Assembly: GCA_964557845.1 (NCBI GenBank) | Contig: CAZLBV010000046.1 | Location: forward strand, 1 to 7,486 | DNA from: CAZLBV01 sp964557845 | GTDB taxonomy: Bacteria; Acidobacteriota; Aminicenantia; Aminicenantales; Aminicenantaceae | Direction: 5' to 3' | DNA: 7,486 nucleotides | Part shown: piece after piece, positions 1 to 5,512 of the stretch | How positions within the stretch are numbered: position 1 is the first letter of the stretch | Layout: every line of letters starts with the position of its first letter | The notes under the pieces: model-generated | Database searches by the model: none | The model's input: the letters and a program-made list of their open reading frames with translations, nothing else | Told to the model about the DNA's origin: nothing | Made by a program: the position numbers and the translations under genes

Positions 1-201
1 TTGAAAGAAACTCTGTTTGTGATCGATCGGGAATATGATGAGGAAGGCGGGATCACAAATTTCATCTTTACTGGGAGAGGTTGGGGGCACGGAGTCGGAT
101 TATGTCAGGTGGGTGCTTATGGGATGGCGCAGAGCGGGGCGGATTATCAGGAGATATTGAAGAAGTACTACCAGGGCATCAAAATCGCCAAAATCTATTA
201 G
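1..201 (+). CDS. SpoIID/LytB-domain protein, C-terminal end (5' truncated by window)
   Basis: This is the end of a protein whose beginning lies before the window. The TTG at position 1 is in frame but is unlikely to be the real start, because SpoIID-domain proteins are usually several hundred residues long. The visible 66 residues carry the family's C-terminal signature: GRGWGHGVGLCQVGAYGMA at residues 26-44, followed by a helix and the YYQGIKI ending typical of SpoIID/LytB. The usual CQWGA is CQVGA here. Characterised SpoIID is a lytic transglycosylase acting on denuded peptidoglycan strands, and LytB homologues modify an amidase; both act outside the cytoplasmic membrane. The catalytic Glu region is upstream, so activity cannot be judged. 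The domain also occurs in many non-sporulating bacteria, so it does not prove sporulation. The stop is TAG at 199-201. The gene converges on the minus-strand operon across about 370 nt. Confidence 0.88.
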   Translation: MKETLFVIDREYDEEGGITNFIFTGRGWGHGVGLCQVGAYGMAQSGADYQEILKKYYQGIKIAKIY

Positions 202-314
202 ACTGGATTATTTACCTGCCGATCTCAGCACAACCCACCCTCCCTATTGATCCATACATAGGAATTCCCAAGGTTAGCGTAAAGATAAAACGATTCGATT
301 TCGAGGTAGTTTAC

Positions 315-352
315 TACATCTTCAATCGATGCGTCTTGTATTTGCACCAACC
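315..352. repeat. Imperfect direct repeat, copy 1
   Basis: The copy matches 401-438 without gaps at 31 of 38 positions. The most conserved stretch is GCRTCTTGTRTTTGCACCAA (331-350). Weaker similarity (10 of 18 positions) continues to about 370. Read on the minus strand from 374, this copy sits in an open frame running to a TGA at 225-227 and includes VISGTRLVQIQDASIEDV. No start codon with a good ribosome binding site was found for it. Confidence 0.7.
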
Positions 353-400
353 TTGTTCCGCTAATGACCCAAATTCATCATAAGTTCGCGGTATTATTCA

Positions 401-438
401 TACAGCTTCACTTGAGGCATCTTGTGTTTGCACCAATC
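401..438. repeat. Imperfect direct repeat, copy 2
   Basis: This is the second copy, exactly 86 nt after the first. On the minus strand it reads IIYASRLVQTQDASSEAV and then hits a TGA at 398-400. Over the 13 codons from R to V, the two copies differ in seven codons: four changes are synonymous third-position changes and three are second-position changes. Because 86 is not a multiple of 3, the two copies lie in different frames, so they are not repeats within one intact protein. Confidence 0.7.
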
Positions 439-458
439 TCGACGCGTAAATAATCCCG

Positions 459-486
459 TCACAATAGATGTTTGGTGATTTTTTTT
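459..486 (+). terminator. Weak terminator-like hairpin plus T8 run
   Basis: TCACAA (459-464) can pair with TTGGTGA (472-478), with one bulged G and a 7-nt loop, followed at once by eight T residues (479-486). The stem is short and AT-rich. It lies about 258 nt after the SpoIID-type stop codon, so it is only a candidate terminator for that transcript. Confidence 0.3.
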
Positions 487-514
487 GAGGGGATCGGACC
501 ACAGAAACTTATTG

Positions 515-530
515 ATAATTCACAAATTAT
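515..530. repeat. AT-rich palindrome (ATAATT-CACA-AATTAT)
   Basis: Perfect 6-bp inverted arms flank a 4-nt spacer. It is followed one base later by CTGTTTAACAG (532-542), itself a palindrome around a central T. Both lie within 60 nt of the end of the kinase gene. They could form weak hairpins at the 3' end of the minus-strand transcript, but no T-run follows on that strand, so a standard intrinsic terminator is not supported. Confidence 0.3.
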
Positions 531-571
531 GCTGTTTAACAGGGCAAATATTAACCTTGGTCCCCCCAGCT

Positions 572-2161
572 TTACATCACCAGGGATTTGACTTTTTCCA
601 CCAGGTCGTGGGAGTTGAAAGGTTTTTGCACAAAATTGTAGGATCTTAATTTACTGAGTTTTTCAGCATTGATCTTTTCAAATATTTCTTTCAGGAAAAT
701 AACCGGGATATGGGAAAGTTTGGTTTCACTCTGGATGTATTCGCAAATTTCATAACCGTCTTTTCCCGGAAGATTTACATCGATCAAGAGAACGTCAGGA
801 TTTATTTGGTGAATAAACTCTTTAAGTTTATCACCGTTGGATGCAGAATAGACCTGAAAATTTTCTTTAGAAAAAGTGATCTCAACCACTTTTTGAATGA
901 TAAGATTATCATCGGCGATTACTAATTTATAGGTGTCCCCTTGTTTCTTTTTTTTCTTGTCCAGCCAGGTATCTGTTTTTGTGTCGGGAATCTTTAAAAT
1001 ATTTTCAAATCCATGCTTTCGGTCTTTATGTGGTGATTTTTGACTTACATAGAGAAAATCGGTTTTGCTGGAGTCTTCAGGAAAAAGTTCATACATAAAA
1101 TTTGCCAGATCAGAAGGAGAAGGAAACCTGTCTTCCAGGTTCTGAAAAATTCCTTCGAGATCCAGTCTGAGCTCGTTAGCATCCTGATATCTGTCATCCG
1201 GATGAAATTGAAGACATCTAAGGATAATATTTTCATATTCACCGGGGATTTCGGGATTTACCTTGGAAGGAGCAACTATCTCACCTTCTCTGACTTTGTC
1301 CAAAAGTATCATCTCATTTTCAGCGGTATAATACTTTCTTCCGGTGGCCATCTCAAATAAAACCAATCCGAGGGAATAGACATCTGATCTGTGATCGATA
1401 GTCTCTCCTAACGCTTGTTGAGGAGACATATAAGGAACCTGCCCTTTCAGGCTGCCCGGTTTGGTCAGATGGAGCTTGGTAGTGGCTTTGGCCACTCCGA
1501 AATCAGCCAGTTTGACTTCTCCACCAAAGGAAATGAGGATATTTCTGGGGCTGACGTCTCGATGGACGATTCTCAGCGGGCGGCCTTCTGAATCATGTTT
1601 GCGATGGGCGAAAATAAGGGCATGACAGATATTTATCCCAATAAGAGTGGTGATCGATAGCGGCATGAGCCTATTTTTGTTGCTTAGATCCATGAGTATG
1701 GCAGCCAGGTTTTTTCCAGGGATATATTCCATGACGATGTAATAATACCCGTCAGTCTTTCCAAGGTCATAGATCTGAACAATATTCGGATGATAGAGTT
1801 GGGCAGCTAATAAGGCTTCATGAATGAACATGGATACGATTTTTTCATTATTTTCCGCCAGGAAAGGATGGATCCTTTTAAGCGCAACTGTCTTTTCGAA
1901 GCCGGCCAGCCCTCTTCGGGTAGCTTTATATACTTCACCCATTCCGCCGGAACCGATCCGGTCGATCAAATAAAAATCTCCGATCCGGGAGATAGGTTTC
2001 TTGGGTAGTATTTCTATGTTTTTGTCGTTGGTTTTAACGGCTTCTTTTTGATCCTCTATACCTTTCGCCTGCTCTTTTTTTTTGCTTTCCTTTATTTTTA
2101 GACCGAGTTGTCTAAGGCTCGTTTCCAGCCGGCTTTCGTAATCGTCTTTGGATTTTTTCAT
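572..2161 (-). CDS. Hanks-type Ser/Thr protein kinase fused to C-terminal response-regulator receiver domain
   Basis: The protein has 529 residues and no visible membrane segment or PASTA repeats, so it is probably cytoplasmic. Residues 1-60 are a charged linker. The kinase domain covers about 61-340, with P-loop GSGGMGEVYKA (70-80), ATP-anchoring Lys95 in VALK, catalytic loop HRDVSPRN (200-207, Asp202 and Asn207), DFG at 220-222, and Arg324 in the subdomain XI HPDDRY. The APE-equivalent is YMSPQQA, with Gln248 where Glu is usual. A Lys-rich linker (400-406) leads to a receiver domain (about 411-529) with acidic pair Asp417/Asp418, likely phosphoacceptor Asp461 in LIDVNLPG, and Lys513 in QKPF. 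The usual Thr/Ser switch residue after PVIFL is Lys491. It is the last gene of the operon, and its ATG overlaps the previous stop as ATGA, suggesting translational coupling; only a weak AAAGA precedes it. It probably links phosphorylation to the GTPase/roadblock proteins, but substrates and signal are unknown. Confidence 0.95.
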   Translation of the reverse strand: MKKSKDDYESRLETSLRQLGLKIKESKKKEQAKGIEDQKEAVKTNDKNIEILPKKPISRIGDFYLIDRIGSGGMGEVYKATRRGLAGFEKTVALKRIHPFLAENNEKIVSMFIHEALLAAQLYHPNIVQIYDLGKTDGYYYIVMEYIPGKNLAAILMDLSNKNRLMPLSITTLIGINICHALIFAHRKHDSEGRPLRIVHRDVSPRNILISFGGEVKLADFGVAKATTKLHLTKPGSLKGQVPYMSPQQALGETIDHRSDVYSLGLVLFEMATGRKYYTAENEMILLDKVREGEIVAPSKVNPEIPGEYENIILRCLQFHPDDRYQDANELRLDLEGIFQNLEDRFPSPSDLANFMYELFPEDSSKTDFLYVSQKSPHKDRKHGFENILKIPDTKTDTWLDKKKKKQGDTYKLVIADDNLIIQKVVEITFSKENFQVYSASNGDKLKEFIHQINPDVLLIDVNLPGKDGYEICEYIQSETKLSHIPVIFLKEIFEKINAEKLSKLRSYNFVQKPFNSHDLVEKVKSLVM

Positions 2162-2784
2162 TCTTTAATTTTCTTAATTTCAGCTTGCAGTATATTTTGT
2201 GCAATTTGAGTGACTTGTTTTTGGACAAGTTTTTCAATGAAATTTGCCGAAAGATTTTTATAGACTTTATATGTGATTATATCGATGAGCTCTTGTGAAA
2301 CTGCTAAATTTTTGTTCGTATTTTCTTGTTCCCTGAGCAGGGCTTGATCCTGATTTAAAAACTGAGTAGATGATACGGGTTGATGGTTAGGAGGAATCAT
2401 GCTCAGATCTTGCTCGATGGCATTTTTGAGAACATCATCCATTTCAGCTGTATTGATCTCAGCGATAATATCCCGGTAGGATGAAGCCAAGGGACAGATT
2501 ATGATCATGGAAAAAGCAAAGCCATTGATATCATAGGAACGCATGATAGCCCGAAAGGGTTTTCCATCAGTCCTGATCGATAATTCGTCAACCCGATTTA
2601 CATTCAACATCGAGGACAACTTTTTTTTCACATCCTTAAGGGGAACAAAGGCGGCGGAGAGAAGGTCGGGATCATACATGCTGCCTTCAGAATCCAAAAT
2701 AAATCCTTCCTTATCTAAAAGAACGATCTGAATCAATTTTCTTTTCTGGATCAATTCAGCAATCTTTTCTTTGGGGACCTTCAT
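2158..2784 (-). CDS. Roadblock/LC7-like protein with C-terminal helical extension
   Basis: The protein has 208 residues and is not closely recognised. Residues about 5-115 have the roadblock order: an N-terminal helix, a strand pair around VLLDKEGFILDSEG (21-34), a helix, then strands through ELSIRTDGKPFRAIM (67-81) and GFAFSMIIICPL (88-99), and a closing helix. Residues about 120-160 form a Gln/Asn-rich linker, and 162-208 are predicted helix, possibly for oligomerisation. Roadblock proteins bind small GTPases such as MglA, and the GTPase gene lies immediately upstream with an ATGA overlap. AAAGGA (2790-2795), 5 nt before the ATG, supports this start. The protein could be a second GTPase partner or an adaptor to the kinase encoded next. 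The fold assignment is by pattern only; the role is inferred. Confidence 0.7.
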   Translation of the reverse strand: MKVPKEKIAELIQKRKLIQIVLLDKEGFILDSEGSMYDPDLLSAAFVPLKDVKKKLSSMLNVNRVDELSIRTDGKPFRAIMRSYDINGFAFSMIIICPLASSYRDIIAEINTAEMDDVLKNAIEQDLSMIPPNHQPVSSTQFLNQDQALLREQENTNKNLAVSQELIDIITYKVYKNLSANFIEKLVQKQVTQIAQNILQAEIKKIKE

Positions 2785-3359
2785 GCTATTCCTTTCTCTT
2801 TTAGCCTGCTTAGTACTTTCTCAAGCATGGCAATAAATGCTTGTTTTAAGTTTTCTCCGGTTACTGCACTTGCTTTGAAAAAAGGATATTTTTTTAGACC
2901 TAATTTCTCTTTTAAATACTCCGGTGTGTACACTTCTTCTAAATCATGTTTATTGAAAAGAACGATCACATCCGCGTCTTTTACACCTTTTATATTGGAA
3001 AGATAATTTTTGAATTCTTCAACGAATTCCTGATTGTGTTCCAGTTCTTCTTTTTGTGAATCGATGATAAAGAAAATTCCATCCGCTTCTTCAAACAGCA
3101 TCTTTCTGGTGCTGCGGTAATAATCCTGGCCGGTGGCCGTATACATGCGGAGTATTATATTATTTCCCAATTGGATGGGGACGAAATCAAATAAAAGGGT
3201 CTGTCCAAAGGAGGTTTTTATAGAGGTGATGTCATCGGTTATTTTCATCTTATCCGGGATGATATTGTCGAAGAGCCACTGCAGGGAAGTTGTTTTTCCT
3301 GCTAGGGCTGTGCCGAAGAAGATGATCTTTATGTAAATCTTATCCTTTATAAATTTCAT
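2781..3359 (-). CDS. MglA-like small Ras-superfamily GTPase
   Basis: The protein has 192 residues, about the size of MglA. It shows a P-loop GTALAGKTT (16-24, Lys22/Thr23), then DFVPIQLGN (58-66), resembling the MglA segment after switch I. The switch II motif YTATGQDYY (73-81) corresponds to MglA's TVPGQxxY rather than Ras DxxGQ. It also has G4 NKHD (136-139) and a G5-like KASAVTG (162-168). In Myxococcus xanthus, MglA-GTP marks the leading pole and drives motility and polarity; MglB, a roadblock protein, stimulates its GTPase activity. Here an MglB-like gene lies directly upstream with a 4-nt overlap, and GAGG (3367-3370) lies 7 nt before the ATG. No lipid-anchoring motif or membrane segment is visible. 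Cellular output is unknown; motility, polarity or another switch are all possible. Confidence 0.93.
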   Translation of the reverse strand: MKFIKDKIYIKIIFFGTALAGKTTSLQWLFDNIIPDKMKITDDITSIKTSFGQTLLFDFVPIQLGNNIILRMYTATGQDYYRSTRKMLFEEADGIFFIIDSQKEELEHNQEFVEEFKNYLSNIKGVKDADVIVLFNKHDLEEVYTPEYLKEKLGLKKYPFFKASAVTGENLKQAFIAMLEKVLSRLKEKGIA

Positions 3360-3814
3360 TCAAGTTCCTCTTTAAATTTGGACAGAATATTATCGATTTC
3401 ATGGTCATTGGGCATCCTCAATTTATTTTTTTCCATGATCTCTTTTCGTTCAACTTCTGTCTTTCCCATCAGTTGAGTAATTTTTTCAATAGCCCGTTTG
3501 GCTTCCAGTCTGATCATTCCTAAATAGCTTTCCTTACTGGCAATGATGGTCAGCAATCCTCGAGGCATGCTGTTTTGACATAGTTTGAGGTTCCCATACT
3601 CAACGATAATACTGTCGAGTTTTTGGCCTAACTCCATCCCTACTTGTCCATAAGAGTTGTAGCAGGCAGCCAGTAATGCTCCCAAGTCTTCAGGCCTCAT
3701 GTCGAATTGCCCTGCAATCTCGATAGGAATCCCGTCAATATCTAGGAGGATTACCCCTACCACTCCCGGAACTTTCCGAATGATATCACCAATGACATCT
3801 TGAATTTTAAGCAT
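3356..3814 (-). CDS. MglB-like roadblock/LC7 domain protein, probable GTPase regulator
   Basis: The protein has 152 residues from the chosen ATG. Residues 1-113 form a clear roadblock/LC7 domain: helix VIGDIIRKVPGV, strands GVILLDIDGIPIEIAG (20-35), helix DLGALLAACYNSYGQVG (43-59), strands LDSIIVEYGNLKLCQNSM and GLLTIIASK (86-94), then helix IRLEAKRAIEKITQLM (101-116). A charged helical tail follows. This is the operon's best match to MglB, the roadblock GTPase-activating partner of MglA, and the GTPase gene follows with an ATGA overlap. A GTG at 3823 would add three residues, but it lies inside the Shine-Dalgarno-like AAGGTG (3821-3826), which is spaced 6 nt from the ATG at 3814, so the ATG is preferred. 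GAP activity is inferred from context. Confidence 0.9.
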   Translation of the reverse strand: MLKIQDVIGDIIRKVPGVVGVILLDIDGIPIEIAGQFDMRPEDLGALLAACYNSYGQVGMELGQKLDSIIVEYGNLKLCQNSMPRGLLTIIASKESYLGMIRLEAKRAIEKITQLMGKTEVERKEIMEKNKLRMPNDHEIDNILSKFKEELE

Positions 3815-3820
3815 CTCTCT

Positions 3821-3826
3821 CACCTT
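3821..3826 (-). promoter_or_regulatory. Ribosome binding site fixing the MglB-like gene start
   Basis: AAGGTG on the minus strand lies 6 nt before the ATG at 3814. It overlaps the alternative GTG at 3823, which has no site of its own, so it argues for the shorter product. Confidence 0.6.
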
Positions 3827-3849
3827 TTGTTTTTATTATCATTTTTTCT

Positions 3850-4947
3850 TTAATTGACCTTGGTTTCAGTTTCAAGAGCTTTTATATGCCCCTCTATTTT
3901 TTCTCTAAAAACATTTAATTTTAAACCTTTTTCCAATATGAAGCAAAAAAGATATTTATGAAAATAGATCAGAAGGTTTTTATTTTTTCCACTTATTTCA
4001 AAGAACCAGGTTTTTTCAGGATTGGAATTTCCTTCCATGAGACTCACGACTTCATCTTTAAGGAGTAAAAAGTTCTGAGAGGAAGGGCTGTAATCCCTAT
4101 ACCGGGCATATCCCATCAATTGATCTGAATCGAAGATAGCGATGAGGGAAAGGTCTCTGAACATAGACATTTTTTTTAGAAAAGTAACAAGATAAGGAGG
4201 AGTTTCTTCGATATAGCTTTGAAGATCTAACCGCTTTTCGCGTTTCCCGATCTCAATGACTTTTTTTATGGTCTTTTCCCTGATATTCAATGCTTCAGAT
4301 AGGGAAGATTGAGTCAATTGTTTTCCTGATTCCAGTTCATCTGTGATCGCCTTAAAGGAAAGGTGCACCTGGCTGGCTTTCATTTGAACTAAATATTCTT
4401 TAATACTTTTTCCACTGAATCTGGTTTTTCCCAGGATGTCTTTTTCCACAAAGGTATTTTCCGGTATGGGATCGAGGATGTATATCCTTCCGTTCTGGTA
4501 TTCAAATTCTTGATAAATCCGGAAGGATTTTTCTATGTCTATACGGGTACAATTAGAGGTAAGGATCCAACCGCGGTCAAGATAGCTGAAAATATTTTGG
4601 AATTCGGGGGGATTGGCATTAAAAAATATAATCTGGACAGGAGGGGCCCCTAGTTCTTCTTCCTCCAGCGACTGTTTAAAGGCCACACGCAAGGCCGATG
4701 ATTCTTTTGTTTCGATTAATTTGACTCCCTTTTTATAACGTTCTCCCTTGGGAAAATCCCCGCAAATAATGTACTGCCGATAAGCCGGGGAATAAAACCG
4801 GACATCATTCAGCAGCTGAACTGAATCGTCAGAGTTTTCTGAAGTGATGATAATCCGGTTGCGGTTCCATATAGAAGCAAATATGATGGCTTCCTTTTCC
4901 TCAGCTGTCATCTTTTCTGAAGTCATTATTTTAGTTTTATCAATCAA
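3850..4947 (-). CDS. Unrecognised 365-aa protein with central HTH-like segment and possible C-terminal roadblock-like domain
   Basis: I do not recognise a named family. Residues about 15-165 look like an alpha/beta domain, with strands RIIITSE (31-37), QYIICGDF (58-65), VQIIFFNA (104-111), GWILTSN (126-132) and RIYILDPIP (154-162). It could be a degenerate nucleotide-binding fold, but no Walker A is present. Residues about 195-240 resemble a helix-turn-helix (LTQSSLSEALNIREKTIKKV, 211-230). Residues about 250-360 have a helix, strands LSLIAIFDSDQLMGYARY, a helix, and strands TWFFEISGKNKNLLIYFH, an order compatible with a roadblock-like fold. The start is a TTG overlapping the upstream stop as TTGA; ATG codons at 4926 and 4911 are alternatives with no better binding site. 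It sits between two roadblock-type genes, upstream of the GTPase, like the HTH-containing DUF742 protein of conservons. It may be the transcriptional or scaffolding arm; this is inference. Confidence 0.65.
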   Translation of the reverse strand: MIDKTKIMTSEKMTAEEKEAIIFASIWNRNRIIITSENSDDSVQLLNDVRFYSPAYRQYIICGDFPKGERYKKGVKLIETKESSALRVAFKQSLEEEELGAPPVQIIFFNANPPEFQNIFSYLDRGWILTSNCTRIDIEKSFRIYQEFEYQNGRIYILDPIPENTFVEKDILGKTRFSGKSIKEYLVQMKASQVHLSFKAITDELESGKQLTQSSLSEALNIREKTIKKVIEIGKREKRLDLQSYIEETPPYLVTFLKKMSMFRDLSLIAIFDSDQLMGYARYRDYSPSSQNFLLLKDEVVSLMEGNSNPEKTWFFEISGKNKNLLIYFHKYLFCFILEKGLKLNVFREKIEGHIKALETETKVN

Positions 4948-5312
4948 TTTATTCTCGTTCCTGGTTCTAGATCAGCCAGGAATGTGCCTATGGTTTTCTT
5001 AACCTCACGAACATCTAGTTGTTCATTTCCTTTTACTACAACCACGAAATTTTTATAGCTCCCTTGATAAAGGATGAGTTTTTCCTTTTCTCCTTGGATC
5101 AGCATATTCTCAAACTGACCGATATCGATTTCCCTCAGTTTGTCTTTAAAGTTATTGAGTGATTCAGATATTTTTTTGTTGGGATTGCTGTTGTTTGTCG
5201 ATATAAAATGGGAATAGATAATCTCCCCCCTGGGTGATAGAATTAGGATCCCTTCCATACCTGTTAAGCCTGAGAATTTATTTAGAAAATTAATAAAGTC
5301 GTTTTTGTCCAT
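4944..5312 (-). CDS. Small roadblock/LC7-like protein, first gene of operon
   Basis: The protein has 122 residues and no signal peptide or membrane segment. The pattern fits a minimal roadblock domain: N-terminal helix FINFLNKFSGLTG (6-18), strand hairpin GILILSPRGEIIYSHF (21-36), a helix around 48-62, strands ENMLIQGEKEKLILYQG (68-84) and FVVVVKG (89-95), and a C-terminal helix EVKKTIGTFLADL (103-115). It diverges strongly from the MglB-like protein in the same operon, so it probably has a different partner. As the first gene, it is preceded by a sigma70-type promoter and by AAAGGA (5315-5320), only 2 nt from the ATG, which is unusually close. No better in-frame start is visible and a stop lies upstream at 5340-5342. 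Its stop overlaps the next gene's TTG start. Role inferred: adaptor or regulator of the GTPase module. Confidence 0.72.
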   Translation of the reverse strand: MDKNDFINFLNKFSGLTGMEGILILSPRGEIIYSHFISTNNSNPNKKISESLNNFKDKLREIDIGQFENMLIQGEKEKLILYQGSYKNFVVVVKGNEQLDVREVKKTIGTFLADLEPGTRIN

Positions 5313-5355
5313 GGTCCTTTTATCTGCGTACTTTTCTTTTTAGAATATAAGCTTT

Positions 5356-5384
5356 ATTATATTGACAAGAAGAAAAGATTTAAA
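5356..5384 (-). promoter_or_regulatory. Predicted sigma70-type promoter of the roadblock-GTPase-kinase operon
   Basis: On the minus strand, TTTAAA (5379-5384; 4 of 6 matches to TTGACA) is followed after 17 nt by a perfect TATAAT (5356-5361). Transcription would start near 5349, giving a leader of about 37 nt before the first ATG at 5312. Confidence 0.55.
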
Positions 5385-5421
5385 CAATCCTCTTTTAGGA
5401 TGATTTTTGGGGGAGAGTTTG

Positions 5422-5437
5422 TCACCCTTAAGGGGGA
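5422..5437. repeat. Near-palindrome between divergent promoters (possible operator)
   Basis: CCCTTAAGGG (5425-5434) is a perfect 10-bp palindrome. It extends to 5422-5437 with one mismatched pair. It lies about 19 nt upstream of the acpS -35 box and 38 nt upstream of the operon's -35 box. GGGGGA within it (5432-5437) also occurs at 5409-5414, 23 nt away. No regulator is identified. Confidence 0.35.
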
Positions 5438-5455
5438 ACTTTTCTGATTTTAAGG

Positions 5456-5484
5456 TTTACTGTTTAACGTTTCCCTGTTATAAT
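5456..5484 (+). promoter_or_regulatory. Predicted sigma70-type promoter of acpS-acs
   Basis: TTTACT (5456-5461; 4 of 6 matches to TTGACA) is followed after 17 nt by a perfect TATAAT (5479-5484). Transcription would start near 5491. The leader to the acpS ATG is then only about 22 nt, with AAGAGG (5497-5502) as ribosome binding site 10 nt before the ATG. That leaves no room for a riboswitch. Confidence 0.55.
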
Positions 5485-5512
5485 TTCAGCCTGAAAAAGA
5501 GGTTTATACATT

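Larger units (their letters stand above)
202..571. other. Convergent intergenic region, no convincing gene
   Basis: This 370-nt stretch lies between two gene ends that face each other. I see no ORF with a ribosome binding site and a recognisable product. It does hold an imperfect direct repeat (cores 315-352 and 401-438), a weak terminator-like hairpin with eight T residues (459-486), a 6-bp-arm AT palindrome (515-530) and a CTGTTTAACAG palindrome (532-542). On the minus strand the two repeat copies translate to similar peptides in two different frames, which may mark decayed coding sequence. Confidence 0.7.

Noticed and set aside
81..383. 100-codon plus-strand ORF overlapping the SpoIID-type gene end
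   Set aside because: It overlaps the SpoIID C-terminal motif in another frame, has no plausible ribosome binding site and gives no recognisable protein.
315..438. CRISPR-like repeat pair
   Set aside because: There are only two copies, with 7 mismatches in 38 positions and no further units or cas genes.
268..560. Long-distance inverted pair CCAAGGTTA (268-276) and TAACCTTGG (552-560)
   Set aside because: A 9-bp match across about 290 nt is expected by chance at this scale, and nothing else suggests an element boundary.
710..1360. Plus-strand ORFs opposite the kinase-receiver gene
   Set aside because: They are antisense to the well-supported receiver domain and kinase coding sequence and their translations show no domain.
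3815..3823. GTG at 3823 as start of the MglB-like gene
   Set aside because: It overlaps the only Shine-Dalgarno-like sequence, which is correctly spaced for the ATG at 3814.
5362..5367. Perfect TTGACA on the plus strand as a -35 box
   Set aside because: No acceptable -10 hexamer lies 16-18 nt downstream, and the segment overlaps the minus-strand promoter spacer. The TTTACT-N17-TATAAT pair closer to acpS is better.
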